From contig JAEWLJ010000017.1 of NCBI GenBank assembly GCA_023393455.1, positions 1-64,000 on the forward strand: DNA of 64,000 nt, read 5' to 3'. Shown in pieces: positions 48,176-57,225 of the stretch (positions are counted from its first letter, which is position 1; each line of letters opens with the position of its first letter). A model generated the notes under the pieces. It searched no databases. It had not been told where the DNA came from and saw only the letters and a list, made by a program, of their open reading frames with translations. Both the position numbers and the translations under genes were made by a program. Source of the stretch: Methanobacteriota archaeon (lineage in GTDB: Archaea > Halobacteriota > Methanomicrobia > Methanomicrobiales > Methanoculleaceae).

Positions 48176-48490
48176 ATGAGATCGCCCGGTGAGCTCAAGA
48201 AAGAGATAGAATCTCGACTCAAAGGTTATCTCTCACGTGACCGGGACGGTATCCGGCATGAGTTGCTCAATCTATTCGTCAAAGTGAAATCTCTCACCAT
48301 ACCCCAGATTCACGAGAAACTGCAGGAGCAGTTCTCGGTCAGTTATCACTCCATTGCGTCGATGGTAGGTATCATCGCATCCCGTATAGGCATCCTGCGC
48401 GTGAAGCGCAACGCAGAGGGAACGAACTCCATCTACGAGTTGAAAGATCAGTACGTGGACGTGGTGACGAACGTCCTCGTGGCGACGTAG
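48176..48490 (+). CDS. DUF2551 family winged-helix protein
   Basis: A 104-residue protein of a family known mainly from methanogens. It reads as a winged helix: LTIPQIHEKLQEQFSVSYHS and IASMVGIIASRIGILRVKRN. Its basic residues suggest DNA binding. Leaderless expression is likely, from a TATA box at 48144-48157. Function is unknown. Confidence 0.8.
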   Translation: MRSPGELKKEIESRLKGYLSRDRDGIRHELLNLFVKVKSLTIPQIHEKLQEQFSVSYHSIASMVGIIASRIGILRVKRNAEGTNSIYELKDQYVDVVTNVLVAT

Positions 48491-48542
48491 TTCCCGAAAA
48501 CCATACCACTTTTTAGCCTCGCCGCCAATATGAGAGATAACC

Positions 48543-48812
48543 ATGCAGAGTGATGTTGAGGGGCCAGACCAGTCACAGGGCATATATGTCACGGAGGATG
48601 TCCGATCGTATATTCTCCAGAGAAAACGCGACTTCCGGGTGAGCACATCCTGTAGCGGACCCATCCTCCTGCCGGTAGCGGTCAAACCGCCGAAGGCGAC
48701 CGACCTGCAGATTCAGATCGGGGATAATACCGTCTACATCTCGAAGTACCAGGCCCGCTACATCGATTCCATACACAGGGGAATGATCCCCATATTCTAC
48801 GAAGACTTCTGA
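48543..48812 (+). CDS. Small conserved protein of unknown function
   Basis: An 89-residue protein with no recognised domain. It contains YILQRKRDFRVSTSCSGPIL, with a single Cys, then a beta-strand-rich end (DNTVYISKYQARYIDSIHRG). The stop lies 2 bases before the archease start, so it belongs to the archease-RtcB operon and may be functionally linked to RNA ligation. No function can be assigned. Confidence 0.55.
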   Translation: MQSDVEGPDQSQGIYVTEDVRSYILQRKRDFRVSTSCSGPILLPVAVKPPKATDLQIQIGDNTVYISKYQARYIDSIHRGMIPIFYEDF

Positions 48813-48814
48813 TC

Positions 48815-49222
48815 ATGAGTTTCGAAGAACTGGAGCACACCGCCGACGTCCTTATGCGGGTGCGGGGCGCGGACCTGGCCGAGCTCTTTGCCGAGGCAGG
48901 CCGCGCGATGTTCCACGTGATGTATGGCCCCTGCGATGACCGGGGTGTCGAGCGGAGGATCGAGATCGAGGCGGAGAACCTCGAATCGCTTCTCATCGAC
49001 TACCTCTCGGAACTGCTCTTCGTCACCGAGGTCGAGAACACCGTCTTCTGCACCTTCGACGTCGATCTTCAGGGCACCCGGCTCTCCGCCCACCTCAGGG
49101 GCGAGCCGTTCGACCCCGCGCGGCACTCGGCGGGAGCGCTCATCAAAGGCATATCCTACTTCGGGCTCGAAATCGTTAAAGAAGAAGAGGGTTACGTAGT
49201 GGAGATCATCTTCGATATCTGA
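48815..49222 (+). CDS. Archease, RtcB activator
   Basis: A 135-residue archease with the family start FEELEHTADVLMRVRGADL and end YVVEIIFDI; these Asp and Glu residues bind metals and help charge RtcB with GMP. The stop abuts the RtcB reading frame. The adjacent rtcB gene confirms the role. Confidence 0.95.
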   Translation: MSFEELEHTADVLMRVRGADLAELFAEAGRAMFHVMYGPCDDRGVERRIEIEAENLESLLIDYLSELLFVTEVENTVFCTFDVDLQGTRLSAHLRGEPFDPARHSAGALIKGISYFGLEIVKEEEGYVVEIIFDI

Positions 49223-49231
49223 GTGATTGCC

Positions 49232-50668
49232 ATGCTTACCGGAATCAATAAGATCGGGGAACTCGAATGGGAGGTTCCTATCGGATACGTCCCCGATATG
49301 CGGGTACCCGGACGATTCTTCCTATCCAGGGAACTGGCGGAGACGCTCGAGGAGGGGGCCGTCCGCCAGCTCGCGAACGTCGCGACGCTCCCGGGGATCG
49401 TGAAGCACTCGCTTGCCATGCCCGACATCCACTGGGGATACGGGTTTCCCATCGGCGGCGTCGCCGCGTTCGATATGACCGAGGGGGTCATCTCCCCCGG
49501 CGGGGTTGGGTTTGACATCAACTGCGGCGTCCGGCTGATCACGACGCCGCTCACCGAGGCCGATCTCGCCGGCAAGAAGCGTGAGGTGATCGAGCGGCTC
49601 TTTGCCGCCGTGCCGACAGGCGTCGGAGGAAAGGGCAGCCTGCGGGTCTCGAACAAGGATATCACCGCGATCATGGTCGACGGCGCCCGGTGGGCGGTCG
49701 AGCATGGGCTCGGCACCGAGGCCGACCTCGTCCGGTGCGAGGCCGAAGGAGCGATGCCGGGCGCCGACCCCGACGCGGTCAGCGCCAAAGCCCGCCAGAG
49801 GGGCGTGCCGCAGCTCGGGACGCTCGGCGCTGGCAACCACTTTCTGGAGATCCAGGTGGCGCGGGAGATCGTCGATCCCGAAGCGGCAAAGGCCTTCGGG
49901 ATCGACGAAGGACAGGTCTGCTTCATGGTGCACTGCGGCTCGCGCGGCCTCGGCCACCAGGTCGCGACCGACCACCTGCGGACGCTCGAGGGCGCGCTTC
50001 CGAAGTACGGGATGCGCCTCCCCGACCGGCAGCTCGCCTGCGCTCCCGTTGACTCCCCGGAAGGCCGTGCCTACTACGGGGGCATGGTCTCGGCCGCAAA
50101 CTACGCCTGGGCAAACCGGCAGGTCATCATGCACGAAGCGAGGAAGGTCTTCACAGAGGTCTTCGGGATCGATTACGACGAGATGCGGCTCATCTACGAC
50201 GTCGCGCACAACGTCGCGAAGTTCGAGCACCACAACGTCGGCGGGGTCTCGACGGAGGTCTGCGTCCATCGCAAAGGCGCGACGCGGGCGTTCGGCCCGG
50301 GCGTCCCCGGTATCCCCCGCGAGTATGCCGCGGTCGGGCAGCCGGTGATCATCCCGGGGAGCATGGGGACGTCATCCTACCTCCTCCACGGCACGACGGC
50401 CGCGATGGAGAAGACGTGGGGGAGCACCTGCCACGGCGCGGGGAGGGTGCTCAGCCGGTCGAAGGCCAAGAAAGAGGTCCGCGGCAAGGAACTCCGTGAA
50501 CGCCTCGCAGGAGAGGGCATCCTGGTGCGTGCCCACAGCGACTCCGTCCTTGCCGAAGAGGCCCCCGGCGTCTACAAGCCGAGCGGGGAGGTTGTCCGCG
50601 TCGTGCACGAAGCGGGCCTCTCGGATATCGTCGCCCGGCTGGAACCGCTCGGGGTGATCAAGGGGTGA
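49232..50668 (+). CDS. rtcB: tRNA-splicing ligase RtcB
   Basis: A 478-residue RNA ligase that joins 2',3'-cyclic phosphate and 5'-hydroxyl ends, needed for splicing archaeal tRNA introns such as that in the tRNA at 58775. Motifs: GGVGFDINCGVRLI (metal Cys), GTLGAGNHFLEIQ, HCGSRGLGHQ, HHNVGG and STCHGAGRVLSR with the guanylylated His. ATG at 49232 is the likely start; GTG at 49223 is also possible. Confidence 0.97.
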   Translation: MLTGINKIGELEWEVPIGYVPDMRVPGRFFLSRELAETLEEGAVRQLANVATLPGIVKHSLAMPDIHWGYGFPIGGVAAFDMTEGVISPGGVGFDINCGVRLITTPLTEADLAGKKREVIERLFAAVPTGVGGKGSLRVSNKDITAIMVDGARWAVEHGLGTEADLVRCEAEGAMPGADPDAVSAKARQRGVPQLGTLGAGNHFLEIQVAREIVDPEAAKAFGIDEGQVCFMVHCGSRGLGHQVATDHLRTLEGALPKYGMRLPDRQLACAPVDSPEGRAYYGGMVSAANYAWANRQVIMHEARKVFTEVFGIDYDEMRLIYDVAHNVAKFEHHNVGGVSTEVCVHRKGATRAFGPGVPGIPREYAAVGQPVIIPGSMGTSSYLLHGTTAAMEKTWGSTCHGAGRVLSRSKAKKEVRGKELRERLAGEGILVRAHSDSVLAEEAPGVYKPSGEVVRVVHEAGLSDIVARLEPLGVIKG

Positions 50669-51243
50669 CCGGCAGGACGGGGCTGCTCTGGGACACCTCC
50701 CTGATGTTTTCGCGGCTCATCGAGGACTGCGGCGCCGCTTGCGAATCGGTCAACCCGAACATGCTTGCGTCTCCCTTCTGGCGTGGGAGGTTTGGTGCGC
50801 TCATTGTACCGACGGGGTTTGCGAACCCGGCCTACTCGAACCTTCTCCCCGCTCTCCGGGCGGCAGAGGGCCGTATCCGGAGGTTCGTCGAGAACGGCGG
50901 GAGGCTGCTGGTCTTCGGCGCGGGATGCTGCCGCGAGAACGCTTACGACTGGCTCCCGTTCCCGGTGACCTACTCGTTTGCCTACGGGCCGCGTGCGGTC
51001 CGGTTCGCCGGGGAGGGGCCCTTCAACTCCCTTTTTTCGGGGTATGACCTCGACGCCGTCGAGTGCGACGGCTCGTTCCCATCACACGGCGGCGAGACGC
51101 TTGCCGCCACTTCCGATGGCGAACCGCTTCTTATCGAGAAGTCGCTCGGCGACGGGATGATCCTGGTCACCAGCATCCATGAGTACCCGTCGCGCAAATT
51201 CTTGAAGGAGTTCTCCTGCGGAGATAGGGAAACATTATTTTAG
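50665..51243 (+). CDS. Glutamine amidotransferase-like (BPL_N-type) protein
   Basis: A 192-residue class I amidotransferase-like protein starting GLLWDTSLMFSRLIEDCG, with LIVPTGFANPAYSN, FVENGGRLLVFGAGCCRENA (nucleophile Cys in the elbow) and a late segment SIHEYPS. This fits the biotin-protein-ligase N-terminal (BPL_N) domain that in some organisms is fused to biotin ligases. The GTG start overlaps the rtcB stop. birA lies 0.5 kb downstream, so a link to biotin handling is possible. Confidence 0.65.
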   Translation: MTGRTGLLWDTSLMFSRLIEDCGAACESVNPNMLASPFWRGRFGALIVPTGFANPAYSNLLPALRAAEGRIRRFVENGGRLLVFGAGCCRENAYDWLPFPVTYSFAYGPRAVRFAGEGPFNSLFSGYDLDAVECDGSFPSHGGETLAATSDGEPLLIEKSLGDGMILVTSIHEYPSRKFLKEFSCGDRETLF

Positions 51244-51253
51244 ATAAACCCTG

Positions 51254-51697
51254 ATGAACAGTATGGATACGGCCATGACTCAATACATCGTCTCTGCGTC
51301 TTCGAGCGCGCGCGATCTCATCCCGATCGTGGTATGTATTCACGATCTGCTTGGTCGACTGCCCGTTACGGCACGGTCCCGCGAACACCCCGGGGTCAGG
51401 GTCGAGGACGGAGAGGTGATCGATGAGGCCTATACCGGCCCGATCCTCGAGGAAGTTCTGGCGAAGAACGCCACATTGAGGGTCAGGCCACCGAGCGGCA
51501 CATACAAAGGCATCCCGGTGGTGGTGGCGCCGGTAAGGGACGAAGAGGGCAGCGCAATCTGCGCAATCGGCATCGTCGATCAGACCGGTATCTTTGATCT
51601 GGCGGGCTTCATGGAGCAGAGCACGGTTATCCGGAGGCAGGTCTGCGGCGAGGACCCGTGTCCGCTCCCGACCGAGTCGCCTGCAGCGAAAAGGTAA
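51254..51697 (+). CDS. DUF2111 family protein
   Basis: A 147-residue protein with SSSARDLIPIVVCIHDLLGR, RVEDGEVIDEAYTGPILEEV and VVVAPVRDEEGSAICAIGIV, which fit the DUF2111 family found in methanogens. It resembles PAS/GAF-like folds. It lies 5 bases before birA. Function is unknown. Confidence 0.8.
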   Translation: MNSMDTAMTQYIVSASSSARDLIPIVVCIHDLLGRLPVTARSREHPGVRVEDGEVIDEAYTGPILEEVLAKNATLRVRPPSGTYKGIPVVVAPVRDEEGSAICAIGIVDQTGIFDLAGFMEQSTVIRRQVCGEDPCPLPTESPAAKR

Positions 51698-51702
51698 TAG
51701 AC

Positions 51703-52683
51703 ATGAAGGATACGGCAATCAACGTATTGAAGATTCTCGAAGAATCGCCCGGCCCGATATCGGGGGAACGGATTGCAGAGCAGCTGGGGATCACCCGGTC
51801 GGCTGTCTGGAAGCAGATACGTGAACTCCGCAGGCTTGGGTATGGGATATCGTCGTCCCGGGCGGAAGGCTACCGCCTCGAGGAGAAGAGCAACCGGCTC
51901 CTTCCTTACGAGATCAACAAGAAGCTGCGCACCCGGGTCATCGGACGGCAGATCCGTCATTTCGATAGCACCGCCTCCACGGGCTGGATCGCGAAGAAAC
52001 TTGCCGCCGAGACCGATCCTGAGAAACTCCACGGCATGGTGATCATCGCCGAGGAGCAGACCGGCGGGGTAGGAAGGCTCGGACGCGCCTGGGTCTCGCC
52101 TGCCGGCGGCATCTGGCTCACCATTCTCCTGAAGCCGAAGATCCCGCTCGACCATCTCTTCATGATCACCATGGCCGGATCGGTCGCGATTGCCCGCGCC
52201 ATCCGCAAGGAGTACGGCATCGGTGCGCTCATCAAGTGGCCCAACGATATCTTCATCGGGGACAAGAAGGTCGGCGGTCTGCTCCTGGAACTTACTGCCG
52301 AGGCAGATACCGTGCATTACGCCCTGCTCGGGATCGGGATCGACGCGAACATATCGCTCGCCGAACTCTCGTCTCCCCTGAAGGATATCCTGACCTCGCT
52401 CGAGGCGGAGGTCGGCCACGAGGTCGACCGTGTGGCGCTGCTTGCCCGGGTTCTCCGGGAGTTCGAACTGCGCTATCAGCAGCTCGAAGACGGCGAATAC
52501 GACTCCATCATCCGCGAGTGGAAGAGTCTCTCCATGACGATCGACCAGCGGGTGGTCATCAAGACGATCAACAAGACCTTCGCGGGAGAGGCGATCGATA
52601 TCGACGCCCACGGCGCTCTGATCATCCGCAAGGACAACGGGAAGGTTGAGCGGGTCATCGCCGGGGACTGTTTCCAGTTCTGA
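51703..52683 (+). CDS. birA: Biotin-[acetyl-CoA-carboxylase] ligase and biotin repressor BirA
   Basis: A 326-residue bifunctional BirA. The N-terminal 60 residues form a helix-turn-helix (ISGERIAEQLGITRSAVWKQ). The ligase core has FDSTASTGWIAKKLA, EEQTGGVGRLGRAWVSP, the biotin site IKWPNDIFIGDKKVGGLL and GIGIDANISLAEL. It attaches biotin to proteins, here pyruvate carboxylase subunit B, and should repress biotin genes. The ATG at 51703 fits the domain start. Confidence 0.95.
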   Translation: MKDTAINVLKILEESPGPISGERIAEQLGITRSAVWKQIRELRRLGYGISSSRAEGYRLEEKSNRLLPYEINKKLRTRVIGRQIRHFDSTASTGWIAKKLAAETDPEKLHGMVIIAEEQTGGVGRLGRAWVSPAGGIWLTILLKPKIPLDHLFMITMAGSVAIARAIRKEYGIGALIKWPNDIFIGDKKVGGLLLELTAEADTVHYALLGIGIDANISLAELSSPLKDILTSLEAEVGHEVDRVALLARVLREFELRYQQLEDGEYDSIIREWKSLSMTIDQRVVIKTINKTFAGEAIDIDAHGALIIRKDNGKVERVIAGDCFQF

Positions 52684-52875
52684 CCACTCATACACTTTTT
52701 AGGGTACCGGGCTCCGGGGAAGACCTTCCCCCGGTAACGGAACACCCTGAGAATTTTTTCCGAAGCATGTCTCCAGGATCATCCGTCCACCTTACTGCCC
52801 TCTCCCGGCATTCTCCTGAGATTATGTGATGGGAGCCACCGGGATTACCCGGCGTTCGTGCATCAACAGACATTT

Positions 52876-52907
52876 ATGTCAACCACTCAAAATAAACAGG
52901 TTGACAT
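52876..52907. promoter_or_regulatory. BirA-box-like operator covering the bioY start
   Basis: Perfect inverted repeat ATGTCAACC-N14-GGTTGACAT. Bacterial BirA boxes have the architecture of GTAAACC or TTAACC arms with 14-15 base spacers, and this has the same arm orientation and spacing. A TATA-like ATTTATG overlaps the left arm, so binding would block the promoter. The right arm overlaps the start codon at 52906. Confidence 0.75.
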
Positions 52908-53406
52908 GATCCACAGGGCCCGGATTCTCGCCTACAGCGGTACCTTCATCGCGCTGATCGCCGCCGGGAGCTGGATCTCCATACCGCTCCCCCCGGTTCC
53001 GCTCACGCTCCAGACCCTTTTCGTCCTGTTATCCGGGATCGTCATGAAGCGATACGCGGTGATCCCCGTCGCCCTTTACGTCCTCCTCGGGGCGGCGGGC
53101 CTCCCGGTCTACCACAACGGCACGGCGGGCCTCGGGGTGCTTCTCGGCCCCACAGGCGGGTTCCTGGTCGGTTTCATCCCCGCCGCACTCGTCGCCGGGC
53201 TCGCCTACGAACACGAGTCGCCGACGGCGCGGGTCGGGGGGCTGATCGCGGCCTGTGCAATCTACCTCTCGGCCGGCACCGTATGGCTTTCATACTCGGC
53301 CTCGCTCTCGCTTCTTCAGGCGGTCCTGATCGGGGTCGTCCCGTTCATCATCGGCGATGCCGTGAAGGTCGTGGCCGCCTACGCCATAGGAAAACGGGTG
53401 ACATGA
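52906..53406 (+). CDS. bioY: Biotin transporter S component BioY
   Basis: A 166-residue membrane protein with five or six helices. IHRARILAYSGTFIALIAAG, PLPPVPLTLQTLFVLLSG and GPTGGFLVGFIPAALVAGL are typical of BioY, the biotin-binding subunit of ECF transporters. ATG at 52906 is preferred because TATA and the palindrome lie just before it; an ATG at 52876 would put the palindrome inside the gene. ATGA overlap couples it to the ATPase gene. Confidence 0.93.
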   Translation: MIHRARILAYSGTFIALIAAGSWISIPLPPVPLTLQTLFVLLSGIVMKRYAVIPVALYVLLGAAGLPVYHNGTAGLGVLLGPTGGFLVGFIPAALVAGLAYEHESPTARVGGLIAACAIYLSAGTVWLSYSASLSLLQAVLIGVVPFIIGDAVKVVAAYAIGKRVT

Positions 53407-54074
53407 TCCACATCGCCGATCTCCGTCACCGGCTGCTCGACATCCCCGAACTCGCGGTTGATGCGCGTCATATCGCCGTCATCGGGCCGAACGGGAGCGG
53501 CAAGACGACACTGCTCTCGGTCTGCTCAGGCATCGAGGAGCCTGAGGCAGGGGCAGTCCGGCTCCTCGACCGCCCCCCGTCCGCCGTGAAGGTCGGTTGG
53601 GTGGGGGAGTTCCCCGACCGGACGCTCCTCTTCTCCCGGGTCTACGACGAGATCGCGACGACACCCCGATTCCGCCACCGCCCCTGCCCCGAGACGGACA
53701 GGGCGGTCCGGGCGGCCGCGGAGGTGGTCGGCATCCCGCACCTCCTCGACAAAAAGGTCGCAGATCTCTCCGGAGGGGAGAAGGCACTCGTCGCGCTGGC
53801 CGCCGCCTGCGCCGGCGACCCTGAGGTCTTCGTCCTGGACGAGGCCGACTCGCATCTAGACAGCGTGACGGCAGAGCGCGTTCGGCGCGTGGTGCAGGAG
53901 AACGCCGCGGCCCACGTGCTCTGGTGCACGCAGTCGATGGACACCGCGGCCACCGCAGACTACATACTCTTCATGGAGAACGGCCGCGTCCGGCACCACG
54001 GCACCCCGGAGGAGGTCTTCTCCGCGCTCGAGGAGACGTGCTTTTATCCCACGGTCTGGAGGATCTCCCGGTGA
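53403..54074 (+). CDS. ECF transporter ATP-binding protein (first)
   Basis: A 223-residue ABC ATPase. Walker A is GPNGSGKTT, signature LSGGEKALVALAAA and Walker B FVLDEADSHLD. In place of the usual switch His, the sequence reads WCTQSMD, so the H-loop residue appears to be Gln. With the second ATPase and EcfT it powers BioY. The start overlaps the bioY stop. Confidence 0.9.
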   Translation: MIHIADLRHRLLDIPELAVDARHIAVIGPNGSGKTTLLSVCSGIEEPEAGAVRLLDRPPSAVKVGWVGEFPDRTLLFSRVYDEIATTPRFRHRPCPETDRAVRAAAEVVGIPHLLDKKVADLSGGEKALVALAAACAGDPEVFVLDEADSHLDSVTAERVRRVVQENAAAHVLWCTQSMDTAATADYILFMENGRVRHHGTPEEVFSALEETCFYPTVWRISR

Positions 54075-54769
54075 AGGTCGAACTTCTCGATCTCGAATTC
54101 TCGCGGGGCTCGTTCTCCCTTGGGGGCAGCGGCACGTTCAGCGAGGGTGTGCACCTGGTCAGCGGGCCGGTGGGGAGCGGGAAGTCGACGCTCGCCCTTC
54201 TGCTTGCCGGCCTGCTCCGGCCGGGGAGCGGAGACGTCCGGCGGCACGGCGTTTCAACGACGCAGCTCCTGTTGCAGTTCCCCGAGCACCACGTCACCTC
54301 CCCGACGGTTGCCGGGGAGGCCGCGTCCTGGGGGCTTATCCCGGATGACGCGCTCAGGCTCGCAGAGTTGTCGGGGCGCGCGGACGACGACCCGTTCCAC
54401 CTCTCCCGCGGCGAACTCAAACGGCTGACCCTGGCCTGCGCGATCCTGCGAGATCCGGATCTGCTGCTGCTCGACGAACCGTTCGCCTCGCTCGACTGCA
54501 CCGCGAAGCGGAAAGCCTGCGCGATCCTTGAGGAGCGGGATTACGGCATCACGATCGTCTTCTCACATGAACGCGCGATCCTTCCCCGCGTGGACACGAT
54601 CTGGGAGATGGAAGAAGGCGTTCTTGCAGCCCGCGGCAGCGTGCCCGACGCGATACCCTCCTGGCGGCACGCCCCACCGTATCTTCGGTATGTTCTGGAA
54701 CAGGGCGCCCGTCCGGAGAACATCAGGCTCTCCGACGCCCGGGAGGCGCTATGCAGGATCCGCGGCTGA
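54071..54769 (+). CDS. ECF transporter ATP-binding protein (second)
   Basis: A 232-residue ABC ATPase. Walker A GPVGSGKST, Q-loop LLLQFPEHHV, signature LSRGELKRLT, Walker B LLLDEPFASLD and switch His in VFSHERAIL are all intact. It forms a heterodimer with the first ATPase. The GTG start overlaps the upstream stop, and it ends 19 bases into the ecfT gene. Confidence 0.92.
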   Translation: MKVELLDLEFSRGSFSLGGSGTFSEGVHLVSGPVGSGKSTLALLLAGLLRPGSGDVRRHGVSTTQLLLQFPEHHVTSPTVAGEAASWGLIPDDALRLAELSGRADDDPFHLSRGELKRLTLACAILRDPDLLLLDEPFASLDCTAKRKACAILEERDYGITIVFSHERAILPRVDTIWEMEEGVLAARGSVPDAIPSWRHAPPYLRYVLEQGARPENIRLSDAREALCRIRG

Positions 54770-55404
54770 GGCTTCTCGCCGTCGCCGTCCTCTCGCTCGC
54801 AGCATTCGCGAGCACCGTGGGAGCCGCCGCCGCACTCGCCTGGTGGCTGCTGTTCACACCGCGTACAAAATCACTCCCCCGACCGGGGGTGCTGCTCCCG
54901 CTCGTCGCGATGGTCGCCGCAACGGCGCTTGTCTCGGCGTGGGGCGGCGGCGCAGGGCTCTCCTACTTCTTCCGGATGACCGTGATCCTTCTCCTCGCCG
55001 CGTGGGCGTATGCCGGGACGGAGGATGGTGAGGTGCTTGCCGTAGCAGTCTGGGCGTTCGGGAACCGGGTGGGGTTCGAGGTCGGGCTCATCGCCGAGAT
55101 GGGGATTGGCGGCCTCTCCGTGCTCCGCCGGGAGGTCGAGCAGGTGCGGATGGCGATGGCACTGAAAGGTATCCGGCCCGGTCTCCGCTCGATTGTGCCG
55201 CTCGCCGTCACCCTCATCGTCACGGAGATCCGGCGGGCCGACGAGACCGCGCGGCTGCTTGTGGTACGGGGTTACACGGCCGGGGGAAAGATATGTCCCC
55301 GGTTCAGGGCGGATCCTCTGGACGTCCCCGCCGCAATAACGGCCGTAATACCTGCCATTTTATCAGCTCTACCTCTTAGAGACGTTTTTATATTAGTAGG
55401 ATGA
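54751..55404 (+). CDS. ECF transporter transmembrane subunit EcfT
   Basis: A 217-residue membrane protein with about five helices. The coupling-helix motif includes RRADETARLLVVRGY, with the Ala-Arg/Gly-type signature used to contact the ATPases. It completes a dedicated biotin ECF transporter (bioY, two ATPases, ecfT). Start ATG at 54751. Confidence 0.88.
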   Translation: MQDPRLRLLAVAVLSLAAFASTVGAAAALAWWLLFTPRTKSLPRPGVLLPLVAMVAATALVSAWGGGAGLSYFFRMTVILLLAAWAYAGTEDGEVLAVAVWAFGNRVGFEVGLIAEMGIGGLSVLRREVEQVRMAMALKGIRPGLRSIVPLAVTLIVTEIRRADETARLLVVRGYTAGGKICPRFRADPLDVPAAITAVIPAILSALPLRDVFILVG

Positions 55405-55457
55405 ATTTTTGAGAGGCTTTATTGATATCTTCTCAGCCCTTCGAGGTGTATAAATCG

Positions 55458-57212
55458 ATGTGTGCTGCCAAATTATGTTCACTCAATATCACCGACACCA
55501 CGCTTAGGGACGCGCATCAGTCGCTCATCGCCACTCGCCTCCGGACTGAGGATATGATCTCACTTGCCCGGGCCATCGACGAAGTGGGCTTCTTCTCCGT
55601 CGAGGCCTGGGGCGGGGCGACCTTCGACACCTGCATAAGGTTCCTCAACGACGATCCCTGGGAACGTCTCCGGGTGCTGAAGGCAGAGCTGCGGCGCACC
55701 CCTATCCAGATGCTCCTGCGGGGGCAGAACCTCGTGGGCTACCGGCATTACCCTGATGACGTGGTGGAGAAATTTGTAGAGGCGTCGGCACGAAACGGGG
55801 TCGACATCTTCCGGGTCTTCGACGCATTAAACGACGTCCGGAACATGAAGAAAGCGATGGTGGAGGTCAAGAACGTCGGGGCGCACCTGCAGGGTGCGAT
55901 ATCCTATACGACGAGCCCCGTCCATTCGGTCGCGACGTTCGTCGATATGGCAGAAGAGCTCTATTCGCTCGGCTGCGACTCGATCTGCATCAAGGACATG
56001 GCCGGCCTGATCATGCCGCACGATGCCCGCGACCTCATCACGGGGATCAAGAAGAGGGCGGATGTCATGGTCAATCTCCACTCCCACTGCACGAGCGGCG
56101 TCGCGCCCCTGAGTTACCAGGCGGCCATCGACGCGGGGGTGGATATCCTGGATACGGCGATGTCGCCGTTCGCCTTCGGCACCTCCCAGCCTCCGACGGA
56201 GAGCGTGGTTGCAAGCGTTGCCGGGACGGCGCGGGACACGGGAATCGATCTCCTTCCGCTCCGCAAAGTCAGAAACATCTGCCGCGATATGCGGGAGAAG
56301 TACGAGCCGCTCTTCAACTCCATCGCCGACCGGGTCGACTCGGACGTGCTGATCTACCAGCTCCCGGGCGGGATGATCTCAAACCTCGTCTCGCAGCTCA
56401 AGGAGCAGGACGCGCTCGATCGTCTTGATGAGGTGTTCCACGAGGTTCCCCGCGTGAGGGAGGATCTCGGCTATCCGCCGCTCGTGACGCCGACGAGCCA
56501 GATCGTGGGCACCCAGGCGGTCTTCAACGTCCTCATGGACGGGGAGCGCTACCGGAACGTGACGAAAGAGGTGAAGGACTACGTCCTCGGCCTCTACGGT
56601 CGTTCTCCCGCTCCGGTCAGCCCGGAGATCCGGAAGATGATCATCGGCAACGAGTTGCCGATCACCGTTCGCCCGGCGGATCAACTCGCGCCCATCTACG
56701 AGCAGATGAAGAAGGAGGCGATGGAGCAGTGTCTCGTCAACCAGGAGGAGGATGTCCTCACCTACATCCTCTATCCGAACATCGCGCCGACGTTCCTCCG
56801 GGGCGAATGCAAGGCCGAGACGATCCCCGAGAAGACGATCGCCGCGCCGGCGAGTGTCGCGGAGATCCCCCGATCTATGGAGGTTGAGGTGGACGGCGAG
56901 ATCTTCTCGGTCCGGATCATCACCGTCGAGGGAGGCGCGGTCACGGCATCATCGTCGGCAGCTTCGTCTGCGAAGGAGGGGCGTCCCCGCGGGGATGTCG
57001 CCGGCGGTGTCAAGAGCAACATGCAGGGCATGGTCCTGCAGGTGATGGTCGCGCGAGGAGGCGCCGTCAAGAAGGGCGACCCGCTCATCGTCCTCGAGGC
57101 GATGAAGATGGAGAACCCCATCCCCAGCCCCCGCGACGGCACGGTCTCGGAGATCTTCGTGACCGCCGGGGATGTCGTACAGAACGGCGATGTGCTGATG
57201 GTCATTGAATGA
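55458..57212 (+). CDS. pycB: Pyruvate carboxylase subunit B (biotin carrier and carboxyltransferase)
   Basis: A 584-residue subunit. The HMGL-like carboxyltransferase domain (ITDTTLRDAHQSLIATR near the start, with LHSHCTSGVAPLSYQAAID) is followed by the conserved carboxylase domain and a C-terminal biotinyl domain with VLEAMKMEN; the Lys is biotinylated by BirA. Methanogens use it to make oxaloacetate from pyruvate for the partial TCA path. The start ATG at 55458 is chosen over TTG at 55422. Confidence 0.95.
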   Translation: MCAAKLCSLNITDTTLRDAHQSLIATRLRTEDMISLARAIDEVGFFSVEAWGGATFDTCIRFLNDDPWERLRVLKAELRRTPIQMLLRGQNLVGYRHYPDDVVEKFVEASARNGVDIFRVFDALNDVRNMKKAMVEVKNVGAHLQGAISYTTSPVHSVATFVDMAEELYSLGCDSICIKDMAGLIMPHDARDLITGIKKRADVMVNLHSHCTSGVAPLSYQAAIDAGVDILDTAMSPFAFGTSQPPTESVVASVAGTARDTGIDLLPLRKVRNICRDMREKYEPLFNSIADRVDSDVLIYQLPGGMISNLVSQLKEQDALDRLDEVFHEVPRVREDLGYPPLVTPTSQIVGTQAVFNVLMDGERYRNVTKEVKDYVLGLYGRSPAPVSPEIRKMIIGNELPITVRPADQLAPIYEQMKKEAMEQCLVNQEEDVLTYILYPNIAPTFLRGECKAETIPEKTIAAPASVAEIPRSMEVEVDGEIFSVRIITVEGGAVTASSSAASSAKEGRPRGDVAGGVKSNMQGMVLQVMVARGGAVKKGDPLIVLEAMKMENPIPSPRDGTVSEIFVTAGDVVQNGDVLMVIE

Positions 57213-57225
57213 GGCTACCAGGGCG

